From positions 2,048,001-2,112,000 of the forward strand of contig NZ_AP021903.1 of the NCBI RefSeq assembly GCF_018326005.1: a DNA stretch of 64,000 nt, given 5' to 3'. A program made the position numbers and the translations under genes. A model generated the notes under the pieces. That model did no database searches. It was not told the DNA's origin and saw only the letters and a program-made list of their open reading frames with translations. The stretch is from Pseudomonas sp. Seg1. GTDB taxonomy: Bacteria > Pseudomonadota > Gammaproteobacteria > Pseudomonadales > Pseudomonadaceae. The stretch's first letter is position 1; every line of letters starts with the position of its first letter. Below, one piece after another: positions 1-8,859 of the stretch.

Positions 1-571
1 GTGCGAGGGTGGCGAAGTTGTCGGCCATGATCGCCATTTCGGCTTCCTGCACGAGTTCGGCGCTGAGCACGCGGCCCTTGAAGGGCAGGTCGCGAGTGGC
101 ACAGGCGTCTTCAACCAGAGTGCAACGGAAACCGAGGTTCTTCGCTGCGCGTACGGTGGTGCTGACGCTGGAGTGGCTCATGAAGCCGCAGACGATCAGG
201 TCCAGCGAGCCAAGGTTCTGCAGACGATCGAGCAGCTCGGTGCCATGAAAAGCGCTCGGCAGCAATTTGCCGATGATGGTTTCATCGCCCTGCGGTTCGA
301 GGCCAGGGATGAACTCGCCGCGTTCACCCTGCGGGTCGAACAGGCCACCGACGGTGCCGAGGTGACGCACATGCACGATCGGCCGACCGGCTGCACGGGC
401 GGCGGCAACCACTTGTTTGATGTTCGCGACAGCCGCGTCCATACCGCTCAGGGCCAGTGGGCCGCTGAGATATTCTTTCTGGGCATCGATGATGACCACG
501 GTGGCATGGCTCAACGTGGCCGCTGCGTAACCGCGACCGCTGAGTTGAAACATCGTTTTTGGAACGGACAT
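1..571 (-). CDS. Isochorismatase-fold (cysteine hydrolase family) protein, 3' end cut by window edge
   Basis: This is a small cytoplasmic hydrolase of the isochorismatase/nicotinamidase superfamily. It runs off the left edge, so about 190 residues are visible. The start is the ATG at 571, preceded by an AAGGAG ribosome site. Family landmarks seen are Asp29 (in IIDAQKEY) and Lys102 (in GKLLPSAFHG). The position that normally carries the nucleophilic Cys, in the segment GFMxHxCVSTT, reads GFMSHSSVSTT here, so Ser135 replaces Cys. Members of this superfamily that lack the Cys exist (PhzD-type isochorismatases), so the protein may hydrate or hydrolyse by another route or may not be an amidase. 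The substrate cannot be told from the sequence. It stands alone, divergent from prmB. Confidence 0.85.
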   Translation of the reverse strand, partial: MSVPKTMFQLSGRGYAAATLSHATVVIIDAQKEYLSGPLALSGMDAAVANIKQVVAAARAAGRPIVHVRHLGTVGGLFDPQGERGEFIPGLEPQGDETIIGKLLPSAFHGTELLDRLQNLGSLDLIVCGFMSHSSVSTTVRAAKNLGFRCTLVEDACATRDLPFKGRVLSAELVQEAEMAIMADNFATLA

Positions 572-810
572 TCTGGGGCTCCTTGGGGTGGGGCTTTTGC
601 GACATTGTCCTCTGGCTGAGCGCTTCTGTGAATCGCTACCATCGTAGGCACCGTCGTTACTGGCCTGCAGCCTTGTCAAGTTACACGTTCTGTTCAATAG
701 CTGTCGCATAAAACAGAAAACTCCTACCGTCGCGCCGGTATTTTTCCTTCGTCGTCGTGGCGCGTTTTGGCTGGTAGAATCGCCAGTCGTTTTTTCTGGA
801 GTTTTGCCCC

Positions 811-1719
811 GTGATCACTTCCCGACTTCGTACCCTGCGCGACCACATCCGTTGGGCCGTCAGCCGCTTCCATGGGGAGGATCTGTTTTTCGGCCATGGC
901 ACCGACAATGCCTGGGACGAAGCCCGGCAGTTGGTGCTCGGTGCCTTGCACCTGCCGTGGGAAATCGCCGACAGCTATCTCGACTGCGCGCTGGAAGACG
1001 ACGAACTGGTCAACCTGCAACGCCTGCTCAAGCGCCGCATCGAAGAGCGCATTCCAACCGCTTACCTGTTGGGCGAAGCGTGGTTCTGCGGCATGTCGTT
1101 CATCGTCGACGAGCGCGTGTTGATTCCGCGTTCGCCGATTGGCGAGCTGATCGAAAACCGCTTTGCGCCGTGGATTGGCAACGAGCCTGCGCGAATTCTT
1201 GATCTGTGCACCGGCTCAGGCTGTATCGGTATCGCCTGCGCCTACGAGTTTCAGAACGCCGAAGTGGTGCTGGCCGATCTGTCATTCGAAGCTCTGGAAG
1301 TGGCCAATCAGAACATCGAGCGCCACGGTGTCGATGAGCGCGTGTACACCGTGCAGGGCGATGGCTTTGATGGTCTGCCGGGTCAGCGTTTCGATCTGAT
1401 CGTGTCGAACCCGCCCTACGTCGATGCGGAAGATTTCGCCGACATGCCGGACGAATATCAACACGAACCGGAGCTTGGTCTGGCCTGCGGAGACGATGGT
1501 CTGAACCTGGTGCGGCGGATGCTCGCTGAAGCGGCGGATCACCTGACCGAGAAGGGTTTGTTGATTGTTGAGGTGGGCAACAGCCAGGTGCACGTTGACG
1601 CGTTGTACCCTGAGGTCGACTTCGCTTGGCTCGAATTCGAGCGTGGCGGGCATGGCGTGTTCATGCTGACGGCGGAACAGTGCCGCAATCATCAGGCGCT
1701 GTTCGCTTCCCGCGTCTGA
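811..1719 (+). CDS. prmB: Ribosomal protein uL3 N5-glutamine methyltransferase PrmB
   Basis: PrmB transfers a methyl group from S-adenosylmethionine to a glutamine side chain of ribosomal protein L3 during 50S assembly. The 302-residue product has the SAM-binding loop [10 protein letters not shown] at residues 131-140 and the Asn-Pro-Pro-Tyr glutamine-methylase signature at 200-203. Length and the long helical N-terminal domain before the methylase fold match PrmB rather than the release-factor enzyme PrmC. The start is GTG at 811, with GGAG about 10 bases upstream. In pseudomonads prmB often sits just upstream of aroC, as here, with two minus-strand genes between. A perfect hairpin follows the stop codon. 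Confidence 0.93.
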   Translation: MITSRLRTLRDHIRWAVSRFHGEDLFFGHGTDNAWDEARQLVLGALHLPWEIADSYLDCALEDDELVNLQRLLKRRIEERIPTAYLLGEAWFCGMSFIVDERVLIPRSPIGELIENRFAPWIGNEPARILDLCTGSGCIGIACAYEFQNAEVVLADLSFEALEVANQNIERHGVDERVYTVQGDGFDGLPGQRFDLIVSNPPYVDAEDFADMPDEYQHEPELGLACGDDGLNLVRRMLAEAADHLTEKGLLIVEVGNSQVHVDALYPEVDFAWLEFERGGHGVFMLTAEQCRNHQALFASRV

Positions 1720-1727
1720 CCGATACT

Positions 1728-1795
1728 GATCGTTCCCACGCGGAGCGTGGGAACGATCAACAAAACCTGTGGGAGCGTGGCTTGCCCGCGATGGG
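1728..1795. repeat. 31-bp perfect palindrome followed by a REP-type unit
   Basis: Positions 1728-1758 form two 14-base arms (GATCGTTCCCACGC and its complement) around GGA. A second unit at about 1768-1795, GTGGGAGCGTGGCTTGCCCG type, is a typical Pseudomonas REP. Placed between the convergent ends of prmB and the next gene, the hairpin could also end transcription, although no T-run follows. Confidence 0.75.
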
Positions 1796-1815
1796 GACGC
1801 CTAGGTCTCAATGTG

Positions 1816-2607
1816 TTACCGGTGCGTAGCAATCCAGATCAGCAAACCAGCCTGAAACACCGCAAACGCCACCAGACAAGTAATGGTAAAGCGCAGCCCA
1901 GCGTCTTCACGCTTGAACTTGCTGACTTTCTCATCCTGCTTCTTCAGCTTCACTTCCTGTTCAGCCAGATTCTGTTCAGCCTGCTGGAGCATCTGCGCCG
2001 CTTCAAGAATCTCGACGATCTGCAGCTTCTCGCTGTTCCAGTCACCGAGCAGATCACCGACCTGCACGTCCTTGATGCTGCCCTTCAAATGCTGGGCATC
2101 GGCGTACACCACATCAAACCCATGCACGCGCAAAAAATGATCGCGGCGCAGACGGGTGTCTTCGTTCAGCGCGTCCTTGTTGTTCAAGTCCATGCCGTCG
2201 ACGGTATAGGTCGGCCAGCGCTTCTTCGCCCAGTTGATACCTTGCGCGGCGACGAAACGGCCGATGCCACGGTTCAACGGTTCGATCTGCAAGCCGCTGT
2301 CCGGGCCGAAATGCACACGTTTGGTGGTGTGATCGGCCCACACATCGAGATGGTTCTGTTCTTTGCGCACCCGCTGGCTCGGCAATTTGATCGCCATGCG
2401 CATCAGGCTGTGTTCTTTGCTGTGGCGCTCGGCGTAACCGAATTCGACAAAACGCAGCGGTCGTCCACCGGTGTGGCGGTCGGTCTGCAGCGGGGCCAGG
2501 CGGAGCATTTTATGGTGCTCGACGTGGACATCCGCCCACGGCAGCTCGACCGCTGGCGGTGCGTCTTTTTCAGCGGTGGTGTCGGGTGAAGTCTGGGTAT
2601 CAGTCAT
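1816..2607 (-). CDS. Hypothetical protein with coiled coil and C-terminal membrane anchor
   Basis: I do not recognise this 263-residue protein. It has no signal peptide. The first 30 residues are acidic and probably disordered, followed by a mixed polar domain to about residue 180. A charged heptad-like stretch at about 185-238 (rich in Glu, Gln, Lys) suggests a coiled coil. A single hydrophobic helix at about 240-260 (TITCLVAFAVFQAGLLIWIA) ends two residues from the C-terminus, so it looks like a tail-anchored inner-membrane protein with its bulk in the cytoplasm. The start ATG at 2607 has AGGA about 11 bases upstream. It is transcribed alone, convergent with prmB. Confidence 0.75.
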   Translation of the reverse strand: MTDTQTSPDTTAEKDAPPAVELPWADVHVEHHKMLRLAPLQTDRHTGGRPLRFVEFGYAERHSKEHSLMRMAIKLPSQRVRKEQNHLDVWADHTTKRVHFGPDSGLQIEPLNRGIGRFVAAQGINWAKKRWPTYTVDGMDLNNKDALNEDTRLRRDHFLRVHGFDVVYADAQHLKGSIKDVQVGDLLGDWNSEKLQIVEILEAAQMLQQAEQNLAEQEVKLKKQDEKVSKFKREDAGLRFTITCLVAFAVFQAGLLIWIATHR

Positions 2608-2706
2608 AACGGCGAGATCCTGTCCAAGCCCTGCTTGTCGCCAGCCGATACGCTGGCGACAAAGGCTTATCGGCCGCTTCTTTCAGGACTAGAGGGTAAA
2701 CAGCGT

Positions 2707-3660
2707 TTAACGGGTGCGAAGTCCGTCAATAAACTCGATGATTTTCGAACCCAGCTCTGCAGCCAACGGCAAATTCGGGTCCTTGTAGGAGGCCAATTGC
2801 CGCTTCATGTCGTTGTGCACGATGCGCATCACATGGTTCATGCCTTCAATCACCACCAGTTCGGCGTCCGGTTTGGCAGCCTTGAGCAGTCTCGCGTCTT
2901 CGGTGCCGACCTGAATGTCGTTACTGCCTTGAACGATCAGCGCCGGCATCTTCAGTTGTGCGAAAGCCTTTGCCGGGTCCTGACGGAATAGTGAAATCAG
3001 ATACGGCTGGACGCTCGGGCGGAAAATCACTTGCAGCGGTTGCGGGACATTGTCATCGGTGTGGCCGGCCTTGAGGCTATCGAGCAATTCATTACTGCGC
3101 AGCATCAACGGTGGCGGCAGGCTGCGCGCCAGTTGTTCGCGGATTACCTGATCGACCGGCCGGGCGCTGCCCGATAAGGAAATCACTGCCGCCGCATCGA
3201 CTTTCGGCGCGGCGAGGCTGGCGATCAGTGCGCCTTCACTGTGGCCAAGCAGAATCAGTTTGCCGAAACGCGGATCAGCCTTGAGCTTTTGCCCCCAGGC
3301 CACCGCGTCGGCCGCATAGGCTTCGACCGACAAATTGCGCTCATCCGGTGTCGCCGCCAGGCTGGCGGCCACGCCGCGCTTGTCGTAACGCACGCTGGCG
3401 ATGTTGTGTTTGGCCAGCACCCACGCCAGCCGTTTCAGGCTGTCATTGCGCCCGCCGTCGGGGTTGTTTCCGTCACGATCCGTAGGACCGGAGCCAGAAA
3501 TAATCAGGACAACCGGCACCGGGTTGTCGGATTTTGGCAGCAACAGCGAACCGAAAAGTTCGCCCGTGCCGGTATCCAGAGATACCGGACGCTGTAGGAC
3601 TGTCGCCTGGGCAAAGCCAGTAAAGAGGGTAAGACTCAAGATCAAAACTCGCAGCATCAT
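2707..3660 (-). CDS. Secreted or periplasmic alpha/beta hydrolase
   Basis: An alpha/beta-fold hydrolase or dienelactone-hydrolase-like esterase of unknown substrate. The N-terminus MMLRVLILSLTLFTGFAQA is a signal peptide with an Ala-x-Ala cleavage site, so the enzyme should be exported. The nucleophile elbow is GHSEG, preceded by the oxyanion segment IISGSGPTDRDGN. The conserved GSNDIQVG supplies the acid and GMNHVMR the catalytic histidine near the C-terminus. The frame stays open 15 codons further upstream, but those codons would put extra polar residues ahead of the signal peptide, so the MM start at 3660 (or 3657) is preferred. It stands alone, divergent from aroC. Confidence 0.85.
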   Translation of the reverse strand: MMLRVLILSLTLFTGFAQATVLQRPVSLDTGTGELFGSLLLPKSDNPVPVVLIISGSGPTDRDGNNPDGGRNDSLKRLAWVLAKHNIASVRYDKRGVAASLAATPDERNLSVEAYAADAVAWGQKLKADPRFGKLILLGHSEGALIASLAAPKVDAAAVISLSGSARPVDQVIREQLARSLPPPLMLRSNELLDSLKAGHTDDNVPQPLQVIFRPSVQPYLISLFRQDPAKAFAQLKMPALIVQGSNDIQVGTEDARLLKAAKPDAELVVIEGMNHVMRIVHNDMKRQLASYKDPNLPLAAELGSKIIEFIDGLRTR

Positions 3661-3790
3661 CACGCCATCATTCGCCAAGGTGCCGGTTGGACTCGCCAGC
3701 ACCACTAAGGTTCGAGGATGAACTACTCGGTTAGCCTGCGTATACTGGCGCGCATCACGAATTTGGGTTTGATTTCACGGAGCGTCCTGC

Positions 3791-4882
3791 ATGTCCGGCA
3801 ATACCTACGGCAAGTTGTTCACTGTCACCACCGCTGGCGAGAGCCATGGTCCGGCGTTGGTCGCCATTGTCGACGGCTGCCCGCCGGGCCTGGAGATTTC
3901 CCTCGAAGACCTGCAGCGCGACCTTGATCGCCGCAAGCCGGGCACCAGCCGCCACACCACCCAGCGCCAGGAAGCCGACGAAGTCGAAATCCTCTCCGGC
4001 GTGTTCGAGGGGCGCACCACCGGTTGCTCGATCGGGCTGTTGATCCGCAACACCGACCAGAAGTCCAAGGACTACTCGGCAATCAAGGATCTGTTCCGCC
4101 CGGCCCACGCCGACTACACCTATCACCACAAATATGGCGAGCGTGACTACCGTGGCGGCGGCCGTAGCTCGGCGCGCGAAACTGCGATGCGTGTGGCGGC
4201 CGGTGCGATTGCCAAGAAATATCTGGCGAGCCAAGGCATCGTCATTCGCGGCTACATGAGCCAGCTCGGCCCGATCGAAATCCCGTTCAAGACCTGGGAT
4301 TCGGTCGAAGAAAACGCTTTCTTCAGCCCTGATCCGGACAAGGTCCCGGAGCTGGAAGCCTACATGGATCAGTTGCGTCGTGATCAGGACTCGGTCGGAG
4401 CGAAGATCACCGTGGTCGCCGAAGGCGTGATGCCAGGCCTTGGCGAGCCGATTTTCGACCGTCTCGATGCCGAACTGGCCCATGCGCTGATGAGCATCAA
4501 TGCGGTCAAAGGCGTGGAAATCGGCGCCGGTTTCGCCTGCGTTGCCCAGCGCGGCACCGAGCATCGCGATGAGCTGACCCCGCAAGGTTTCCTCAGCAAC
4601 AACGCCGGCGGCATCCTCGGTGGCATCTCGTCCGGCCAGCCGATCGTTGCCCATCTGGCGTTGAAGCCAACGTCGAGCATCACCACCCCGGGCCGCTCGA
4701 TTGATGTTGAAGGCAACCCGGTCGACGTGATCACCAAGGGTCGTCACGACCCATGCGTCGGTATCCGCGCCACGCCGATTGCCGAAGCGATGATGGCCAT
4801 CGTGCTGATGGATCATCTGCTGCGTCACCGTGGCCAGAACGCCGATGTGCGCGTGAGCACGCCGGTGCTGGGTCAGCTTTGA
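3791..4882 (+). CDS. aroC: Chorismate synthase
   Basis: AroC makes chorismate from 5-enolpyruvylshikimate-3-phosphate, the last step of the shikimate pathway, using reduced FMN. The 363-residue product is full length. It carries the N-terminal signature GESHGP (residues 16-21), the central signature [11 protein letters not shown] (121-131) and the C-terminal RHDPCVGIR segment. An ACGGAG ribosome site lies 7-12 bases before the ATG. The MFS gene begins 34 bases downstream, so read-through into the MFS-mtn genes is possible. Confidence 0.97.
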   Translation: MSGNTYGKLFTVTTAGESHGPALVAIVDGCPPGLEISLEDLQRDLDRRKPGTSRHTTQRQEADEVEILSGVFEGRTTGCSIGLLIRNTDQKSKDYSAIKDLFRPAHADYTYHHKYGERDYRGGGRSSARETAMRVAAGAIAKKYLASQGIVIRGYMSQLGPIEIPFKTWDSVEENAFFSPDPDKVPELEAYMDQLRRDQDSVGAKITVVAEGVMPGLGEPIFDRLDAELAHALMSINAVKGVEIGAGFACVAQRGTEHRDELTPQGFLSNNAGGILGGISSGQPIVAHLALKPTSSITTPGRSIDVEGNPVDVITKGRHDPCVGIRATPIAEAMMAIVLMDHLLRHRGQNADVRVSTPVLGQL

Positions 4883-4916
4883 TGGCGGGCCTCAAAGCCG
4901 TCACGGCGTAACCGGC

Positions 4917-6062
4917 GTGGCGGCGCTTCCTTACTGGCGACTGTCCAGTTTCTATCTGTTCTATTTCGCCTTGCTCGGTTCGACAGCGCCGTTTCTGGCG
5001 CTGTACTTCGATCACCTCGGATTCAGCGCCGCGCGCATTGGTGAACTGGTCGCAATCCCGATGTTGATGCGCTGCGTGGCGCCGAACATCTGGGGCTGGC
5101 TCGGCGACTACACCGGCAAACGCCTGGCCATCGTGCGCTTCGGCGCAGTGTGTACGTTGCTGACCTTCTCGCTGATTTTCGTCAGCAAAACCTACGCCTG
5201 GCTGGCCATGGTCATGGCGCTGCACGCGTTCTTCTGGCACGCAGTGCTGCCACAGTTCGAAGTCATTACCCTGGCGCATTTGCAGGGGCAGACCTCGCGT
5301 TACAGTCAAATTCGTCTGTGGGGTTCGATCGGTTTCATCATCACCGTGGTCGCGCTGGGCCGGCTGTTCGAATGGCTCAGCCTCGATATCTACCCGGCGG
5401 CGCTGGTGCTGATCATGGCCGGTATCGTCCTCAGCAGTCTGTGGGTGCCGAACGCCCAACCTGCGCAAGGCAATCGGCCGAGCGGCGAGGGTTTCCTCAA
5501 ACAACTGCGCAGCCCCGGCGTGCTGGCGTTTTACGGCTGCGTTGCGTTGATGCAAATGAGCCACGGCCCGTATTACACCTTTCTGACCTTGCACCTTGAG
5601 CGACTCGGCTACACGCGCGGCACCATCGGCATGCTCTGGGCCGTGGGTGTCGTCGCCGAGGTGTTGATGTTCATGGCGATGAGCCGGATTCTTGCGCGGT
5701 TTTCCCTGCGCCGGGTGTTGATGGCGAGTTTTCTGCTGGCGGCGCTGCGCTGGTTGCTGCTAGGTTCGTTCGCCGAGTTCCTGTGGGTACTGTTGTTCGC
5801 GCAGGTTCTGCACGCGGCGACCTTCGGCAGTTTTCACGCCGCTGCCATCGCCTTCGTGCAACGTAGTTTCGGCGCACGCCAGCAAGGTCAGGGCCAGGCG
5901 CTGTACGCAGCCTTGGCTGGCACCGGCGGCGCGCTCGGGGCGTTGTATTCCGGCTACAGCTGGAATGCCCTCGGTGCGACATTGACCTTTAGTATTGCCA
6001 GTCTCGCGGCGCTCGCTGCTGCCGTTATCATTGCCACACGTATGCAAGAGGACAGGCCATGA
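4917..6062 (+). CDS. MFS transporter (HcaT-like, MFS_1_like family)
   Basis: This 381-residue inner-membrane protein has about twelve hydrophobic segments and belongs to the major facilitator superfamily subgroup that includes the 3-phenylpropionate transporter HcaT. Typical features are the N-terminal LFYFALLGSTAPFLALYF helix and the loop RLWGSIGFI before helix 5. The likely start is GTG at 4917 because no ATG fits upstream in frame; no clear ribosome site is visible, which suits translational coupling to aroC. Its last codons overlap the mtnB start (ATGA at 6059-6062), which ties it to methionine salvage. The substrate is not known; a methylthio-sugar or an aromatic acid are both possible. 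Confidence 0.85.
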   Translation: MAALPYWRLSSFYLFYFALLGSTAPFLALYFDHLGFSAARIGELVAIPMLMRCVAPNIWGWLGDYTGKRLAIVRFGAVCTLLTFSLIFVSKTYAWLAMVMALHAFFWHAVLPQFEVITLAHLQGQTSRYSQIRLWGSIGFIITVVALGRLFEWLSLDIYPAALVLIMAGIVLSSLWVPNAQPAQGNRPSGEGFLKQLRSPGVLAFYGCVALMQMSHGPYYTFLTLHLERLGYTRGTIGMLWAVGVVAEVLMFMAMSRILARFSLRRVLMASFLLAALRWLLLGSFAEFLWVLLFAQVLHAATFGSFHAAAIAFVQRSFGARQQGQGQALYAALAGTGGALGALYSGYSWNALGATLTFSIASLAALAAAVIIATRMQEDRP

Positions 6063-6685
6063 GCCTTACGCGTGAACAACTCGCCCAGCAAATCGTCGAC
6101 GCCGGGCGTTTTCTCTACGGTCGCGGCTGGTCGCCGGCCACCAGCAGCAACTACTCGACGCGCCTGTCGGCCAGCGAAGCGTTGCTGACCGTGTCCGGCA
6201 AGCACAAGGGCCAGTTGGGTCTGGACGATGTGCTCGCTACCGATCTGTCGGGTAACAGCCTGGAGCCGGGCAAAAAACCGTCCGCCGAAACCCTGCTGCA
6301 CACCCAACTGTACAGCTGGCGCCCAGAGATTGGTGCGGTGCTGCACACCCATTCGGTGAATGCCACGGTGCTGTCGCGCCTCACCCCAGAAGACTTTATC
6401 GAGTTCGAAGACTACGAACTGCAAAAAGCCTTCAGCGGTATTTCGACCCATGAATCGCGGGTGCGCGTGCCGATTTTCGACAACGATCAGGACATTGCGC
6501 GCCTTGCCGCCAAGGTGCAGCCTTGGCTCGACGCCCATCCCGATTGCGTCGGTTACCTGATTCGCGGCCACGGCCTCTATACCTGGGGCGCGCAGATGAA
6601 CGACGCCCTGCGCCAGATCGAGGCTTTCGAATTTTTGTTTGAGTGCGAGTTGAAAACCCGCAGCGTCATGAACCGCCAAGGCTGA
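6059..6685 (+). CDS. mtnB: Methylthioribulose-1-phosphate dehydratase
   Basis: MtnB dehydrates 5-methylthioribulose-1-phosphate to the diketo intermediate of the methionine salvage pathway. The 208-residue protein has the class II aldolase fold: Glu77 in SAETLLHTQLY, zinc ligands His96 and His98 in VLHTHSVN, and a third His in GYLIRGHGLYTW. The ATG overlaps the stop of the MFS gene and the next gene, mtnD, follows after about 95 bases, so the genes form one operon. Length matches the family. Confidence 0.95.
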   Translation: MSLTREQLAQQIVDAGRFLYGRGWSPATSSNYSTRLSASEALLTVSGKHKGQLGLDDVLATDLSGNSLEPGKKPSAETLLHTQLYSWRPEIGAVLHTHSVNATVLSRLTPEDFIEFEDYELQKAFSGISTHESRVRVPIFDNDQDIARLAAKVQPWLDAHPDCVGYLIRGHGLYTWGAQMNDALRQIEAFEFLFECELKTRSVMNRQG

Positions 6686-6779
6686 CTTCACAAGAAGTAG
6701 CCCATTTGCCTGATGAAATGCTGTGCCCGACCGGTCTGCAAGAACCGGACGGCAAGGCCGATACCGAGGAATTGCCCCA

Positions 6780-7325
6780 ATGAGCAGCCTGTCCGTCTAT
6801 CACGTTTCCAGCCCTGACATTCCGAACAAGGTGCTGACCCATTTCGAAGACATCGCCTCGACCCTGGCCGAGCAGGGCGTGCGCTTCGACCGCTGGCAAG
6901 CCGCTGCGAAAATCCAGCCCGGCGCAACCCAGGAAGAAGTGATCAGCGCCTATAAAGAGCAGATCGACAAATTGATGACCGAGCGCGGTTACATCACCGT
7001 CGACGTCATCAGCCTCAACAGCGACCACCCGCAAAAAGCCGAATTGCGCGCCAAGTTCCTTGAGGAACACCGGCATGGCGAAGACGAAGTACGCTTTTTC
7101 GTCGCCGGCCGTGGGCTGTTTACCCTGCACATCGACGACTACGTCTACGCCGTGCTCTGCGAAAAGAACGATCTGATCTCGGTACCCGCCGGCACCAAGC
7201 ATTGGTTCGACATGGGTGAGCATCCGCATTTCGTCGCAATCCGTCTGTTCAACAACCCGGAAGGCTGGGTTGCCAACTTCACCGGCGAAGACATCGCCGG
7301 TCGTTTCCCGCGTCTGGAGGACTGA
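6780..7325 (+). CDS. mtnD: Acireductone dioxygenase
   Basis: MtnD oxidises the acireductone of methionine salvage to formate and 4-methylthio-2-oxobutanoate, the methionine precursor, with a bound Fe(II). The 181-residue protein starts at ATG 6780 (the frame is open further upstream but lacks conservation-like sequence). Metal ligands are visible as His97-x-His99-x3-Glu103 ([13 protein letters not shown]) and His141 (AGTKHWF) on a cupin barrel. Four bases separate its stop from mtnC. Substituting nickel for iron changes the product set in this family, which cannot be judged from sequence. Confidence 0.96.
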   Translation: MSSLSVYHVSSPDIPNKVLTHFEDIASTLAEQGVRFDRWQAAAKIQPGATQEEVISAYKEQIDKLMTERGYITVDVISLNSDHPQKAELRAKFLEEHRHGEDEVRFFVAGRGLFTLHIDDYVYAVLCEKNDLISVPAGTKHWFDMGEHPHFVAIRLFNNPEGWVANFTGEDIAGRFPRLED

Positions 7326-7329
7326 AACG

Positions 7330-8013
7330 ATGTCGATCAAAGCCATCGTCACCGATATCGAAGGCACTACCAGCGCGGTGAGTTTTGTCTTCGACGTGCT
7401 GTTTCCCTACGCGGCCAAACACCTGCCGGATTTCGTACGGCAGAACGCCGAACGCGCCGATGTTGCCGAGCAACTCGAAGCCGTGCGCCGCGACAGCAAT
7501 GCGCCGCAGGCCGATGTTGAACGGGTTGTTGAAATTCTCTTGAGCTGGATTGAGGAAGACCGCAAAGCCACGCCGCTCAAAGCCTTGCAAGGCATGGTCT
7601 GGGCGCAGGGTTATCACGCCGGGCAGCTTAAGGGGCATGTTTACCCGGATGCTGTTGAAGCGCTGAAACGCTGGCATCAGGCGGGTTATCAACTGTTTGT
7701 GTACTCGTCCGGCTCGATCCAGGCGCAGAAGCTGATTTTTGGCTGTTCCGAGGCGGGTGATCTGACGCCTTTGTTCAGCGGTTACTTCGACACTACGTCG
7801 GGAGCCAAGCGTGAGGCGCAGTCCTACACGAATATTCAACAGGCGATCGGTGTTGAAGCGGGGCAGATCCTGTTCCTGTCGGACATCGTCGAAGAACTTG
7901 ATGCCGCGCAATCGGCAGGCTTGCAAACCTGCGGTCTGGCCCGTGAAGGCGGGGCACTGGGTGCGCATGTCACCGTTGACAGCTTCACCGGGATCGAACC
8001 GGAAGCCTTCTAG
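7330..8013 (+). CDS. mtnC: Enolase-phosphatase E1
   Basis: MtnC both enolises and dephosphorylates 2,3-diketo-5-methylthiopentyl-1-phosphate, supplying the acireductone to MtnD. The 227-residue HAD-superfamily protein carries motif I as Asp9-Ile-Glu11-Gly-Thr-Thr, motif II as YSSGSIQAQ and motif IV as [12 protein letters not shown]. The ATG at 7330 lies four bases after mtnD, so the genes are translationally close. The earlier pathway enzymes MtnP and MtnA are not in the window. A REP pair with a T-run follows the stop and may end the operon transcript. Confidence 0.96.
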   Translation: MSIKAIVTDIEGTTSAVSFVFDVLFPYAAKHLPDFVRQNAERADVAEQLEAVRRDSNAPQADVERVVEILLSWIEEDRKATPLKALQGMVWAQGYHAGQLKGHVYPDAVEALKRWHQAGYQLFVYSSGSIQAQKLIFGCSEAGDLTPLFSGYFDTTSGAKREAQSYTNIQQAIGVEAGQILFLSDIVEELDAAQSAGLQTCGLAREGGALGAHVTVDSFTGIEPEAF

Positions 8014-8028
8014 CTTCACTCGATCAAA

Positions 8029-8119
8029 TGTGGGAGCGAGCCTGCTCGCGAAAGCGTCCGTTCAGCCAACCTTATCAGTGGCTGACACACCTCCTTCGCG
8101 AGCAGGCTCGCTCCCACAG
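8029..8119. repeat. Inverted pair of REP elements
   Basis: Two REP units of the GTGGGAGCGAGCCTGCTCGC family face each other (8029-8054 and 8093-8119) with about 38 bases between them, forming a long hairpin. The run of seven T at 8121-8127 directly follows on the plus strand, so this pair probably also acts as the transcription stop of the mtn operon. Confidence 0.85.
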
Positions 8120-8144
8120 GTTTTTTTGTTAACCGCAAAATATA

Positions 8145-8178
8145 AACAGGCCGTGAAGCGCATGCTCCACGGCCTGTT
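8145..8178 (-). terminator. Terminator of the DUF3509 gene
   Basis: Arms AACAGGCCGTG and CACGGCCTGTT around an 11-12 base loop, 21 bases past the stop codon at 8199. On the minus strand the hairpin is followed by TTATATTTT. Confidence 0.75.
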
Positions 8179-8198
8179 CTGTTTAAAGCGTTAAAAAA

Positions 8199-8477
8199 TT
8201 ACAGCGAGTGATACGTCGGCAGGGCAAAACGCTGCTGGCTTTGCAGCATGGCAATTTGCGGCAATTCACTGGCCTGTTCGGCCAGGTCACGACGAATCGC
8301 GCTGATCGCCCACGACAGTTGGTCGCCGGCATGCAGTTGCTGATACGTGAGTGCGCGTTTGAACACTTTGCCGTCGGCGCTGCGCAGGGTCAGTAGAATC
8401 CCGCCATCGGGACGTGGCGCGGTGGTGACGTCGAAGTTGGAGAACAGGGAGGTAAATTTTTCTTGGATCAGGCTCAT
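8199..8477 (-). CDS. DUF3509 domain protein
   Basis: A 92-residue cytoplasmic protein of the Pseudomonas-restricted DUF3509 family; its function is unknown. The start is taken at the ATG at 8477, where the sequence MSLIQEKFTSLFSNFDV begins, because the in-frame extension upstream is hydrophobic and lysine/cysteine-rich and lies in AT-rich promoter-like DNA. A GGAGCTGAAAAAC ribosome region precedes it. It is a single-gene unit with its own terminator. Confidence 0.85.
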   Translation of the reverse strand: MSLIQEKFTSLFSNFDVTTAPRPDGGILLTLRSADGKVFKRALTYQQLHAGDQLSWAISAIRRDLAEQASELPQIAMLQSQQRFALPTYHSL

Positions 8478-8601
8478 GTTTTTCAGCTCCGTATGCACTT
8501 GAATGGCAAGCATGCAGAGGAGGTTGCAGCGATTGTGCCAGCATTTGAAAAAAATAAAATCGTTGTAAATCAACAACTTAAAAACCATCGGAATTCAGGA
8601 G

Positions 8602-8641
8602 ATCGTGCAATCTGCATGAATGGCCATCGTGCATCCTGCAT
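8602..8641. repeat. Pair of 16-bp direct repeats in the 8478-8859 intergenic region
   Basis: The 382-bp gap between the divergent DUF3509 and acyl-CoA synthetase genes has no convincing gene. It holds two copies of ATCGTGCANNCTGCAT at 8602-8617 and 8626-8641, 24 bp apart and 14/16 identical. That spacing is near two helical turns and suggests a regulator site, though which of the two genes it would serve is unclear. Confidence 0.45.
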
Positions 8642-8859
8642 TTTGCGGGATCGTCGACGAATAAACGGAACCAATTGATAAAGCCAGGATCCTCGCCGTC
8701 GCCGCTCAGCCTGCGGATACAAAACATTGCAAAAACCGCGTGTACAGCCCGAGAAGCGCTGACGTATTTTCGGACTCGACCCTCGCTCATCGAGCGTCGG
8801 TAGTTTCAGCGCGACAATAAAAAAACCGGCCACACGTCAAGGTCGAACGGGGAGCTTCC

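Noticed and set aside
173..619. Plus-strand open frame over the isochorismatase gene
   Set aside because: Its product has no motif and lies antisense to a clear hydrolase gene with a ribosome site; it is a frame shadow.
7279..8019. Long minus-strand frame opposite mtnC
   Set aside because: Antisense shadow of mtnC in high-GC DNA; no ribosome site and no family motif.
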